Part shown: one piece after another, positions 44,480 through 52,627 of the stretch
Layout of the letters: the number at the start of each line of letters is the position of its first letter
Numbering within the stretch: the first letter of the stretch is position 1
Assembly (NCBI GenBank): GCA_029838195.1
Contig: JALGVJ010000002.1
Location: 62,001-126,000 of the forward strand
Reading direction: 5' to 3'
Origin: Promethearchaeota archaeon
Lineage (GTDB): Archaea; Asgardarchaeota; Lokiarchaeia; Sigyniarchaeales; SOKP01
Length of the DNA: 64,000 nucleotides
Notes under the pieces: generated by a model
Seen by the model: only the letters and a program-made list of their open reading frames with translations
What the model was told of the DNA's origin: nothing
Database searches by the model: none
Program-made: the position numbers and the translations under genes

Positions 44480-46798
44480 TCACGTATTATATTTTTCTCG
44501 TTTTTTAATATAATTTTCAAAATGTCTTGAAAAAAGAGCGTGATTTGGAATGCGTGTTACTTCCTTTTTAAACTTTGGAAATTCTTTATTTAATAATGAA
44601 AGAATATTTTTCCAAGCCTTTTGATGTTCGGTTTTTGATCCAATTGATTTAGCCAAACAAGCCATGACATCTCTTGATTTTTGCCTCTTAAGATTCACTT
44701 GCATCACGTTAATAATTTTCTTTTTTAAATTCTTATAATCATCAGGTCTAAAACTTTCTAAAGAGAGAGCAAGAGAATCATCGGAAATCGGTATTATTTT
44801 AATGAGTTTATCTTCTTTAACATCTGCATTTGGAACTAATTCTAATTCAAAATCCTCCTTACTAATCCTTTCTAAAATGGGATATAAATCGCCCGGCGTA
44901 ATTTTAGTCTGTAATTCAATTTGAAAAGCAATATCGGAAATCGGAATGTAATAATTAGGATATTTTTCAGGATTCTCAATTCGAAAAATATATTCTTTCT
45001 TGATAATATCAAGAATTTGTTGTTTTATGGGCTCCGGAATCTTTCCTTCCTTAAAAGTGATTTTTTGGAACTTTAATTCTTTTGCTTTTTCTATTCTCTC
45101 TTCTTCTTGGAGTTTTTTTTTATAATTGGTCGAAAGGGAAGCTATAAATTGATCAGTTGCCTTATCGGCCTTTAAATCTGCCTTTAAACTCAATTCAGCA
45201 CGTCTTGGACGTGAAATGGAACGAATTAATTTGTCCGAGAGAAATTTTTGAGCTTTTTTTCGAGCAATATCTTTCTTTTCGAATTGTTCTGTGATTGAAA
45301 GAAAATCAATCATTAAAATAGACTTACCTCTTCCTTCTGATACCCGTTTTAATTCAATGTTTAAATCTTTTTGTGCGAGCCTTTTGATTAAAGATCGAAT
45401 GACTGCTTTCGATTGACGTGTTGTTTTCATTAATTGAAGTTCAATAGACTCTAAAGGAAAAGGTTCGCCTCTTCTAATATATTCATTTCTAATAAATTTA
45501 TAAATAATATCCATTGTCCTTTCCTCTTCATCTATGAGTTCTTTTTCCATTCTCAGGAACATGGATGTTTCATGAGGTTTCATGTAATAAAGTAAAAGCG
45601 TCAAACCCACAAAAATAATCATTATAATTGAGATAATATATTTATCAGCTAATAGAATTAAACCAAATCCGGAAATCTCTTGATTAGGAATATGAGTTGA
45701 TAAGGAATAGCGGGTGGTAGTTTGAGCAAAAATAGTAGATAACATGAATAAAATTAGTCCATCTTGTTTAAAGAATAAAATTTGCCATCCTAATGTTTTA
45801 CCCGTTTTATAAATCACGCGATATAAGAAAAACATGGAAACTCCGAATTCTAAAAAAAAAAAGAAGCTCGCGACACTCCCACTTGTTCCCAATACATTTT
45901 TTAGAGAATTTACGGTTTCAGGGCGTAATAACAAGTAAATCGTCAACTGCATTAGTTGGAAAAAGAATATGAAAAATACAATGAGGGAAAATGTAAAATT
46001 ATCAAAAATTCCTGCTCTACGCGTTTCTGCCCTTCTCCGAGTAAATACAAATTCTAAAGAAACAAAAATCATGGTAACAATCAAACTAAAATAGATTAGG
46101 GGCATGATGATTCTCATTTCCACATAATATACTAAAATTGCACCATGAGGATCCAAGGGAGCAAGGAAATCTAACGATAAATAGACCAGAAGAGCTCTAT
46201 AAAGCCAAGAAATAAATACCAATCCCGCTAAAATAAGAAATGGAGTAATTGTCACGATTAAATTTCTAAATACAGAATATTTTTTAATAATGCGTGCTTC
46301 AATTTCGGTTGAAAATCTCCTTGAATATATATAAAACCTACTGCTATAAATGAATAGCCAGATCATGGAAAATGTGAGTAAGAAGTAAGTTAGATTGAGT
46401 GAGGTCCCAATAACCCGTGCAAATAATAAAAAGAGAGGAATGAATATTCCAAGATACAAGCAAATTTGTTTTATTACAGTATTTTTCAGGAAAATAAATT
46501 CCCTAATTTGGTTGTTGCTATAGAGCAAAGAAAGTACTAAGTAAAAAATAATGAGGGAATTAGCAATGGCAAAGGGATTTCCAATTGTAAAAAATGATAT
46601 AATAACATTGTCGGGATTATTAATAGCAAATAATAATATAAAGGAATAAAATAGAAAGATGATATAAAGCCCTAAAAATTTTTTTTCAAAAGAAAAAGAC
46701 TTTGGAGGTTCTTGATTTTTTAAAAGTAAGGTATCTGGGAACAGAATTTTTTTTATCCTTTCCTTTAATTGACGTGGAGTAGTGTTCGTTTTTGACAT
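44480..46798 (-). CDS. large polytopic membrane protein with two winged-helix-like cytosolic repeats
   Basis: A 772-aa protein of unknown family. About 40-420 contain roughly ten to eleven hydrophobic helices. The cytosolic C-terminal ~340 residues contain two related segments: near 430 (IIYKFIRNEYIRRGEPFPLE then MKTTRQSKAVIRSLIKRL) and near 600 (ILDIIKKEYIFRIENPEKY then LQTKITPGDLYPILERI). Each looks like a winged helix followed by a strand pair. This suggests a membrane sensor that binds nucleic acid or protein. No known transporter motif is seen. It is transcribed alone. Confidence 0.65.
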   Translation of the reverse strand: MSKTNTTPRQLKERIKKILFPDTLLLKNQEPPKSFSFEKKFLGLYIIFLFYSFILLFAINNPDNVIISFFTIGNPFAIANSLIIFYLVLSLLYSNNQIREFIFLKNTVIKQICLYLGIFIPLFLLFARVIGTSLNLTYFLLTFSMIWLFIYSSRFYIYSRRFSTEIEARIIKKYSVFRNLIVTITPFLILAGLVFISWLYRALLVYLSLDFLAPLDPHGAILVYYVEMRIIMPLIYFSLIVTMIFVSLEFVFTRRRAETRRAGIFDNFTFSLIVFFIFFFQLMQLTIYLLLRPETVNSLKNVLGTSGSVASFFFFLEFGVSMFFLYRVIYKTGKTLGWQILFFKQDGLILFMLSTIFAQTTTRYSLSTHIPNQEISGFGLILLADKYIISIIMIIFVGLTLLLYYMKPHETSMFLRMEKELIDEEERTMDIIYKFIRNEYIRRGEPFPLESIELQLMKTTRQSKAVIRSLIKRLAQKDLNIELKRVSEGRGKSILMIDFLSITEQFEKKDIARKKAQKFLSDKLIRSISRPRRAELSLKADLKADKATDQFIASLSTNYKKKLQEEERIEKAKELKFQKITFKEGKIPEPIKQQILDIIKKEYIFRIENPEKYPNYYIPISDIAFQIELQTKITPGDLYPILERISKEDFELELVPNADVKEDKLIKIIPISDDSLALSLESFRPDDYKNLKKKIINVMQVNLKRQKSRDVMACLAKSIGSKTEHQKAWKNILSLLNKEFPKFKKEVTRIPNHALFSRHFENYIKKREKYNT

Positions 46799-47254
46799 TA
46801 TGTTTTTAATTCTGTTTTAAAAATTAATGCATTAATTAGTTTAAAAAATTTATGGATTAAATTTATTATGGAGAATTAAAAATTCTTATAGTTCAAATAG
46901 TAAAAAATGGTAAATTACAAAACGACAGAAAAATATTGAACATTTTCTATTAATCTGGGTCATGAATTCATGATTGTACAAAACCTTTATAGATAAAAAA
47001 ATTCATGATAAACATGATTACAAGGGCAATAAATTTAAAAAATCTAACATGTTTCTCATTTTTCTAAGATTTAGATTCCACGCTTTCATTTTGTTATGAT
47101 TTTGGATTTTATTTAATTAATATTAATTAACCTAATTTTAAAGTAAAAAAATTAATCTTAAAAAATTAAGGACAATAGAGATCATGTAGAAGATAACTTT
47201 AAAAAGATTAACATGTAAGATTTAAATATAAAACCATCATTTTTCTATATAAGA
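46799..47254. promoter_or_regulatory. 456-bp intergenic region with a leaderless promoter at its right end
   Basis: The region is AT-rich and has no useful open frame. At 47221-47230 the sequence tttaaatata forms a TATA box about 30 bases before the ATG at 47255, implying a leaderless or nearly leaderless transcript of the small gene. The left end probably holds the promoter of the divergent membrane protein gene. I recognise no RNA. Confidence 0.4.
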
Positions 47255-47521
47255 ATGGATAAAGAGAAAGAAAACCTTCTTGAATTCATTAAAAAAGCCA
47301 TTGAATATTTGGCAGAAAATAACATCTCAGATGTTGTTATTCTCTCCTCTTATAAAATTGCCTCTGTATTAAAAGAAAATTATGGCGTAGATATCAAAAT
47401 TGATAGAATAGGACGAGTTCTAAGCAATGTTGCTAAAAATAATCAATTAAAGCGGTTACAAACCAACATTCCTAAATATCAGTTATATAAACAAAAAATC
47501 CATACGTTGCGGTATTTCTAA
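47255..47521 (+). CDS. small HTH-like protein
   Basis: An 88-aa basic protein. The pattern IKKAIEYLAENNISDVVILSSYKIASVLKENYGVDIKIDRIGRVLSNVAKNNQLKRL has the helix-turn-helix rhythm of a winged-helix DNA-binding protein, with IDRIGRVLSNV as the possible recognition helix. A TATA box lies at the right distance for a leaderless message. I cannot name a family. It is convergent with the MPN operon. Confidence 0.6.
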   Translation: MDKEKENLLEFIKKAIEYLAENNISDVVILSSYKIASVLKENYGVDIKIDRIGRVLSNVAKNNQLKRLQTNIPKYQLYKQKIHTLRYF

Positions 47522-47560
47522 CTACGACATGTAAATTAAAATAGAAAAAAGATATCGTTT

Positions 47561-48907
47561 TCATGGTTTTTCCATTTGTTTAACCAAATCAGTGAGGGTT
47601 TTCAGGAGAGATTGAAAGGTGCTAACTTGATTTCTTAACGCATTAAATTTCTCAATAAATAGCTTATTCGTATCATCTATTTCTTGTTGATATTGTCCCA
47701 TGCTGGTATTAACATCTTGTTGAATTTTTGAAAAAATATCTTCCATCTCTTCCTTTATTTGATTTAATTTGCCTCTAAACTCCTCATATTTTTTTATGAT
47801 TTCTTTTGAAACAAAACTCGATATGTCTGAAGTGTTGGATAATCTCGAATCTAACTCTCTTAACGTTTCTATCACCTTGGAATAGTTGGAATTTAAATCC
47901 TTTTCCACGGTGTCAATGATCTCTTGTTTTGTTTTCTTTATGGCTTTTTCCCATTGATGTATCATGGTTTCATGTTCATCCTTATTCTCCATCAATTTTA
48001 AGAGAAATTCATTTAATTCTTGCTTAAATTGCTCTATTATCCATCCTTCTATTTTTTTTATCCCTCTTGAAATTCGCTTTTTCATGGATTCGGTCGTTTC
48101 TTTTAAATCATCCGCACCTTTAGTTGTACCTTCTTCAATGCGTTTTAGCCACGGATTGAAATTTGATTCAAAAGAGGCCGTGATGGAATTTGAGAGGGCG
48201 TTAAATGCTAATCTCATCCCATTAGATAAAAAAGGCTTTTCTGATTCAACATCTCCTTTTTCCCCCTCAATTAAAGCTGTTTTTGGAATTTCCTGTAATT
48301 CTCTCCCTGGAATGGGCTCTATCTCTCTTAATTCTTTTATAAATCTGGTATCATTGAACTCTCGAAGTTCGATTAATTCTTTAATCCATGTAAAATATTC
48401 TAAACTATCGGGTAATTCTATTTCCACATCCATTTCATGATATTGGAATGAATCCTTAGAATTTAGCCGGTCCATGCGAAACGCTTTTAGTTCTATCTTT
48501 TTATCCTCATTAAATAAAAGCGGATTGAAAATAATACAAAATCCAGTAGGATTACTCTCATTTTGAATTAATTGATGATTAGGTAAATCACTTTCATTAA
48601 ATTTTATTTGCTCTTGTAAGGAAGTGCGATACCATCCAAGAATGGATTGGTCTTCAGGTTTATATCGCTCATTAATTCGGAGCAGCAATTTTTCCTCAAA
48701 AGCAGGAATTTCTTCTGCCATTAATTCTACATGATCAAAAGGCACGCACTCATTTATGATAATTTTTTTTCCATTTTTTTCTTGGATTCCCAAGCAAAAA
48801 CCCACTACATTATATCTCTTTTCTAAGGCAGGACTTCCAAATCTAAGGGCATGACGAATCATTTGATGAAAGGCACGCCTCGTTAGTTTTATTAAAATGT
48901 TTTCCAT
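47561..48907 (-). CDS. catalytically dead MPN-domain protein with long coiled coil
   Basis: A 448-aa protein. The first ~180 residues align with the neighbouring active JAMM protein (shared RFGSPALEK, VVGFCLG, LGWYR, NPTGFCIIFNP), but the metal ligands are gone: Asn33 stands for the catalytic Glu, and Arg94-Thr95-Ser96 replace His-Ser-His; only the Asp (107) remains. The rest (about 215-448) is coiled coil. It overlaps the active gene by one base (TAATG), so a stoichiometric complex is likely, as in the Rpn8/Rpn11 or CSN6/CSN5 pairs, which is inferred from the eukaryotic precedent. Confidence 0.82.
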   Translation of the reverse strand: MENILIKLTRRAFHQMIRHALRFGSPALEKRYNVVGFCLGIQEKNGKKIIINECVPFDHVELMAEEIPAFEEKLLLRINERYKPEDQSILGWYRTSLQEQIKFNESDLPNHQLIQNESNPTGFCIIFNPLLFNEDKKIELKAFRMDRLNSKDSFQYHEMDVEIELPDSLEYFTWIKELIELREFNDTRFIKELREIEPIPGRELQEIPKTALIEGEKGDVESEKPFLSNGMRLAFNALSNSITASFESNFNPWLKRIEEGTTKGADDLKETTESMKKRISRGIKKIEGWIIEQFKQELNEFLLKLMENKDEHETMIHQWEKAIKKTKQEIIDTVEKDLNSNYSKVIETLRELDSRLSNTSDISSFVSKEIIKKYEEFRGKLNQIKEEMEDIFSKIQQDVNTSMGQYQQEIDDTNKLFIEKFNALRNQVSTFQSLLKTLTDLVKQMEKP

Positions 48908-50433
48908 TATTCTTTTTTACCTTCCGCTTCTTGTTTTTTGTTCAATTCTGAAGTTAATTGTTTAATTTTTTTTTCGGATTGCGTTAACTTGTCTACTAAT
49001 CTATTCTTTTCAGCTGTTAATGTATTAATCTCCCTTTTTAATTCGCCTAGCTCTTCTTCCTGCTTACGAATAATTCCTTCATTTTTTTCTTTAATTCCTT
49101 CTATTTGAGTTATCATGTCTTTTAATATCGAATTGTGATTTTCCATTTCTCCCAACAATTCACTAGCAAGTTGTTCCATTTCCTCCCGATTAGTTTCCAT
49201 CCATTCTTGAAAATGAGTTTCCTTCGCCTTAATGTTTTCCTCAAGATTCGATTTAAACATGAAAACCTTCTCTTTTAACGGTTGAGCGTAATTTTTATCC
49301 AAATCTTCCAATTTTATTTGTTCCTCCAATTCTCTTGAAATTTTCTCTATATTATTGTAGTTGTTTTTAAAATTTTCTACCAAACCTTCGAAAGGCTCGT
49401 GAAAAGCTGCTTTAAAAATAGTATCAATTTTCGATTTGATATCATTTTTTAACAAATTCAAGTCCTCTAACAAGATTGGCTCGTGTTCTTCCAGTAGTAT
49501 TTCTTGTTCCACCCAAATGCTATCTATTCCATCTAGCCCTTCCTTTATAGAATTTTTTATCATTTTCTGAATGGAATGCAAACCCTCTCTTATCGTCCTG
49601 GCGATTTCTTCTAAATTTTCTCTCATCATGAAATTGGTCTTGATAATCCTCCTGAGTAGCTCTTGACTCCATTCATTTAAATATTCCACGAAGGGTTTTA
49701 TAAAGCCCTTTATGAGTTCATTTAACCCATTCTTTAGATGCCCCAAAAACTCCTCGTAATTTATTGAAGGACGCCTTGATTTTAATTGCTCTCGTGAGGG
49801 TATAAAAATTTCTCCAATAAAATCAGGCACTTCTTTGAGTTCCAAAATAGGAGGTTGCTTTTCATGGATTGAATTCATTAGTTCGATGAGTTTAAGGTAA
49901 TATTTTTGCGAATCCGGGACCTCTATAATCGTCTTTACCTCGTGATATTTTGAATTTACTCCCTTCGAAGGATCATCTAACCGAAATGTTCGAAAGCCTA
50001 CATCGCCCGGTTTTTCCAAATATAAATGATCGAAAACAATTCCAATCGCACTTGGATTTCCACTCTGCCACCCCAATTGATTCCTTATATCCGTTCTGGA
50101 AAAAAATATGGTGAGCTCAGGATGAGAATGATACCAACCCACTCCAAATAAATTCTGTTTCGCATATTTCATGTCGATCGCTTCAAAAACAGAATAATCC
50201 TCGGGAGAAAAAGAAACCTCAATAGAGCTTCCGTGAGAAATGGGAACAGCATCCTCCACGATTACGTTTTTTGGTGTTCCTTCCCCCTCTAATCGCCCGA
50301 TTAAAACGCCCATGACTTCTCTCAAGCGATTTTTATCGCGTGACTTGTTTCCAAAACGGAGCACGTGCATGAGCATCTTATAATATGCTTTCGGTCTAAT
50401 TATCACGATTGAGTTATCTTTCACGCTCAACAC
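48907..50433 (-). CDS. active JAMM/MPN metalloprotease-like protein with long coiled coil
   Basis: A 508-aa protein whose N-terminal MPN domain has a complete JAMM site: Glu39 (REVMGVLIG), His102, His104, Ser112 and Asp115 in GWYHSHPELTIFFSRTD, giving H-x-H-x7-S-x-x-D. It resembles Rpn11-type isopeptidases that cleave ubiquitin or ubiquitin-like tags. From about 220 to the end it is predicted coiled coil, with a heptad-rich final section (EELGELKREINTLTAEKNRL). It precedes and overlaps the inactive paralogue and follows the zinc-ribbon gene. Neither E1/E2 nor ubiquitin-like genes are in the window, so the substrate is open. Confidence 0.88.
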   Translation of the reverse strand: MLSVKDNSIVIIRPKAYYKMLMHVLRFGNKSRDKNRLREVMGVLIGRLEGEGTPKNVIVEDAVPISHGSSIEVSFSPEDYSVFEAIDMKYAKQNLFGVGWYHSHPELTIFFSRTDIRNQLGWQSGNPSAIGIVFDHLYLEKPGDVGFRTFRLDDPSKGVNSKYHEVKTIIEVPDSQKYYLKLIELMNSIHEKQPPILELKEVPDFIGEIFIPSREQLKSRRPSINYEEFLGHLKNGLNELIKGFIKPFVEYLNEWSQELLRRIIKTNFMMRENLEEIARTIREGLHSIQKMIKNSIKEGLDGIDSIWVEQEILLEEHEPILLEDLNLLKNDIKSKIDTIFKAAFHEPFEGLVENFKNNYNNIEKISRELEEQIKLEDLDKNYAQPLKEKVFMFKSNLEENIKAKETHFQEWMETNREEMEQLASELLGEMENHNSILKDMITQIEGIKEKNEGIIRKQEEELGELKREINTLTAEKNRLVDKLTQSEKKIKQLTSELNKKQEAEGKKE

Positions 50434-50561
50434 TATATTCGTTGATACCTTAAATTTATTCTACAATTTTTAAATTGCTTAATAATGATATTAAAAATAT
50501 ATTTTCTAATTAAAATAAATAGAAACTAATGCTCCTTAATATTGGAATGTGTAAAACACTC

Positions 50562-51245
50562 CTAATGGGGTAATTTTTTACCACAATAAGGACAATAGAT
50601 CCAATTCAAATTTCCTCCGCAATAGGGACAAAATCTAGACCCTTTATCTTTTTCTCCTTTTTTTGCTCCAGCAGGCCCGCTACTTGGAATGAAAGGAACA
50701 GTTTCTTGATCAGAACCCGAAGGTATGGAAGGAAGCGTGCGTGAAGTCTTAGTAGCGGGAGGTGCAGGCTCCGTAAAAGGAGGTTCTTGCTCGCGAGAAA
50801 ACAATACTCTTTGCTGAAATGCTTGCCTCTTTTCTTCTTCGGTTTTAGGTTTATCTATTACCGTTCCTTGGGTCGCGGGTCTTTTTAATTCGGATTCAGG
50901 TACTTTGTCCAATTTTATATGCTTGGTCTCTGATACGGGAGCAGACATTCGCATTTTGTCTTTTTTATCTAGGGCTTGTTTCAATAAGGCTTGTACAGTC
51001 TTCATTATGCCGTATGGATTTATATTGGGGAGCGTGACAGTCCTTAGAACCCATCCAACAATGATATTCGAGTTTGGTCTGTCACCCTCCACATCTTCAT
51101 CTTTAAACACGTAAGAATCGATGATATTTTTTCCTTTTAGAATTCTACCTGCCCATTTGCCATTAATTAATCCCAATTGTAAGAGATAAGAAGTTCCGGA
51201 GATTCCTAATGCCGTAGTTAACGGCTCAAATCCTAATTCTACCAT
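50562..51245 (-). CDS. zinc-ribbon protein of the MPN cluster
   Basis: A 227-aa protein with three parts: a compact N-terminal alpha/beta region (about 1-95, GISGTSYLLQLGLINGKW through VGWVLRTVTLPNINPYG), a Pro/Ser/Thr-rich disordered linker (about 95-200), and a C-terminal double CxxC ribbon (CPYCGG...YCPYCGKKL). I do not recognise the N-terminal domain. It starts the minus-strand operon leading to the two MPN genes (128-bp gap) and is divergent from the third MPN gene, so it may be an adaptor or substrate-recognition subunit (inferred). Confidence 0.75.
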   Translation of the reverse strand: MVELGFEPLTTALGISGTSYLLQLGLINGKWAGRILKGKNIIDSYVFKDEDVEGDRPNSNIIVGWVLRTVTLPNINPYGIMKTVQALLKQALDKKDKMRMSAPVSETKHIKLDKVPESELKRPATQGTVIDKPKTEEEKRQAFQQRVLFSREQEPPFTEPAPPATKTSRTLPSIPSGSDQETVPFIPSSGPAGAKKGEKDKGSRFCPYCGGNLNWIYCPYCGKKLPH

Positions 51246-51421
51246 TTAAATCACTATTCACATTTAAGATGACATGAAATATCATGGATGAATATTACTA
51301 ATTAGATAGAAATTTTTCTATAAATAATTTTTGTCTTTTCTATGACAGAGTAAAAAAAAATAAAAACATGTTCTTTTATAATTGTTTTAAAAGTAAATAA
51401 ATATCAAAAAATGGAAACAAC

Positions 51422-52381
51422 ATGACCGTTATTATTCCTAAGGAAGTATATTTTACGATTGTTGCCGCGTGTGTTCGATTTGCCAATAAGAAGATTCCGA
51501 GAGAGCGGTGGTTAGAGGAGTGTGGAATTTTCATCGGAAAAAACGTGGGGAAAAAGAAAGACCAAGATGTGGTAATTACGGCGGCTTATCCTATCATGCA
51601 TGAAACGTATGATCCAAACGCAGTGGTCGATCGATATGTATGGTCCGATGAGGATTATATCTCTACGACGATGATTGAAGATGAGGCTTTTGCGCGAAAT
51701 GAATTCGTGGTAGGATGGTGGCATTCGCATCCGGGTTTCAAGGTAATGTTATCGGGTTTTGGGGATAGAAAAACCACGCTCTCCTATCAGAGCTTGAATC
51801 CTTTAGCCATTGCCTTGGTATTCAATCATGAGCGGTTGCTTCGTCAAATAGAGCTTCCCGGTAGGCAAGGGGATCCGGTGAAGCAATTAAAAAATGATCC
51901 TGGCTTCAAGATTTTTAGGTTAGAGGATCCTAATAATGAGAAGAGCAATACTATTGAAGTGAAGTATCGAATAGAAGGGTTTGAAAGTCCGGAACAAATG
52001 GTCTTGGAGGCTCAGAAGCTCATTATAGATATCACTAACTTTTTTCCCCCGGATAATCTCGTGGAGTTTTATAGTAATTACATTAATGGACGGATCAGTA
52101 AATTAAATTCTCAATTATTGGGCACGGAGGAATATTTGAGGACATTACTTCGTAAGGGGGAGGGACATCGCGTTTCTGAGGTATTGGAGCAGCAAAAGAA
52201 GGACATTCAAAAATACGTGGCAGAAACGTTTCTTCAGATTGAAAAAATTAAGAGTTTCATGAACTATCTCGAATATAAAGAGAGGACGAGGGTAATTCCG
52301 GCGATTGAAGATATTTTGCACCTTTGGGATGAAACCATTGGCGGCTTGGATGAAAAATTAGCGGAGCTTTCCCGGATTTAA
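51422..52381 (+). CDS. third JAMM/MPN protein, with altered Ser-Asp spacing
   Basis: A 319-aa protein paralogous to the MPN pair (shared N-terminal RFANKK, LEECGIFIG, VVGWW, NPLAIALVFNH). The site has Glu32/33, His101, His103 and Ser111, but the Asp is at 115: HSHPGFKVMLSGFGD reads H-x-H-x7-S-x-x-x-D, one residue longer than the standard motif. The PGF-SG wording is very Rpn11-like. A helical C-terminal half (about 200-319) follows. It is divergent from the zinc-ribbon gene. It might still bind zinc, or be a degenerate regulator. A T run at 52385 ends it. Confidence 0.85.
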   Translation: MTVIIPKEVYFTIVAACVRFANKKIPRERWLEECGIFIGKNVGKKKDQDVVITAAYPIMHETYDPNAVVDRYVWSDEDYISTTMIEDEAFARNEFVVGWWHSHPGFKVMLSGFGDRKTTLSYQSLNPLAIALVFNHERLLRQIELPGRQGDPVKQLKNDPGFKIFRLEDPNNEKSNTIEVKYRIEGFESPEQMVLEAQKLIIDITNFFPPDNLVEFYSNYINGRISKLNSQLLGTEEYLRTLLRKGEGHRVSEVLEQQKKDIQKYVAETFLQIEKIKSFMNYLEYKERTRVIPAIEDILHLWDETIGGLDEKLAELSRI

Positions 52382-52384
52382 AAA

Positions 52385-52392
52385 TTTTTTTT
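52385..52392 (+). terminator. T run after the third MPN gene
   Basis: Eight T residues begin four bases after the stop, followed by A-rich sequence; a plausible archaeal terminator. Confidence 0.4.
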
Positions 52393-52627
52393 AAGAAAAA
52401 CATGGGATCCGTGTTTAAATTTAAATTTTTTCAGTGTAATGCATGTTTTCGCAAGTGATTAAGCGGATTTTCAAGGAAAAAGTTTACCTTTCCCTAATTT
52501 TAATAGTATTGAATCATACAAAATCTTTTTTTGCTTTCTAAGTTTTTATGGGAAAAAGGTTTAACATAAATTAATTTTCAAAAAATTGGATTAAAGAAGA
52601 TAAGCAATAACTCAATATAGCATTAAG

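Noticed and set aside
47964..48440. 158-aa plus-strand open frame inside the inactive MPN gene
   Set aside because: It mirrors the conserved coiled-coil protein on the other strand, with Ser/Phe-rich shadow composition.
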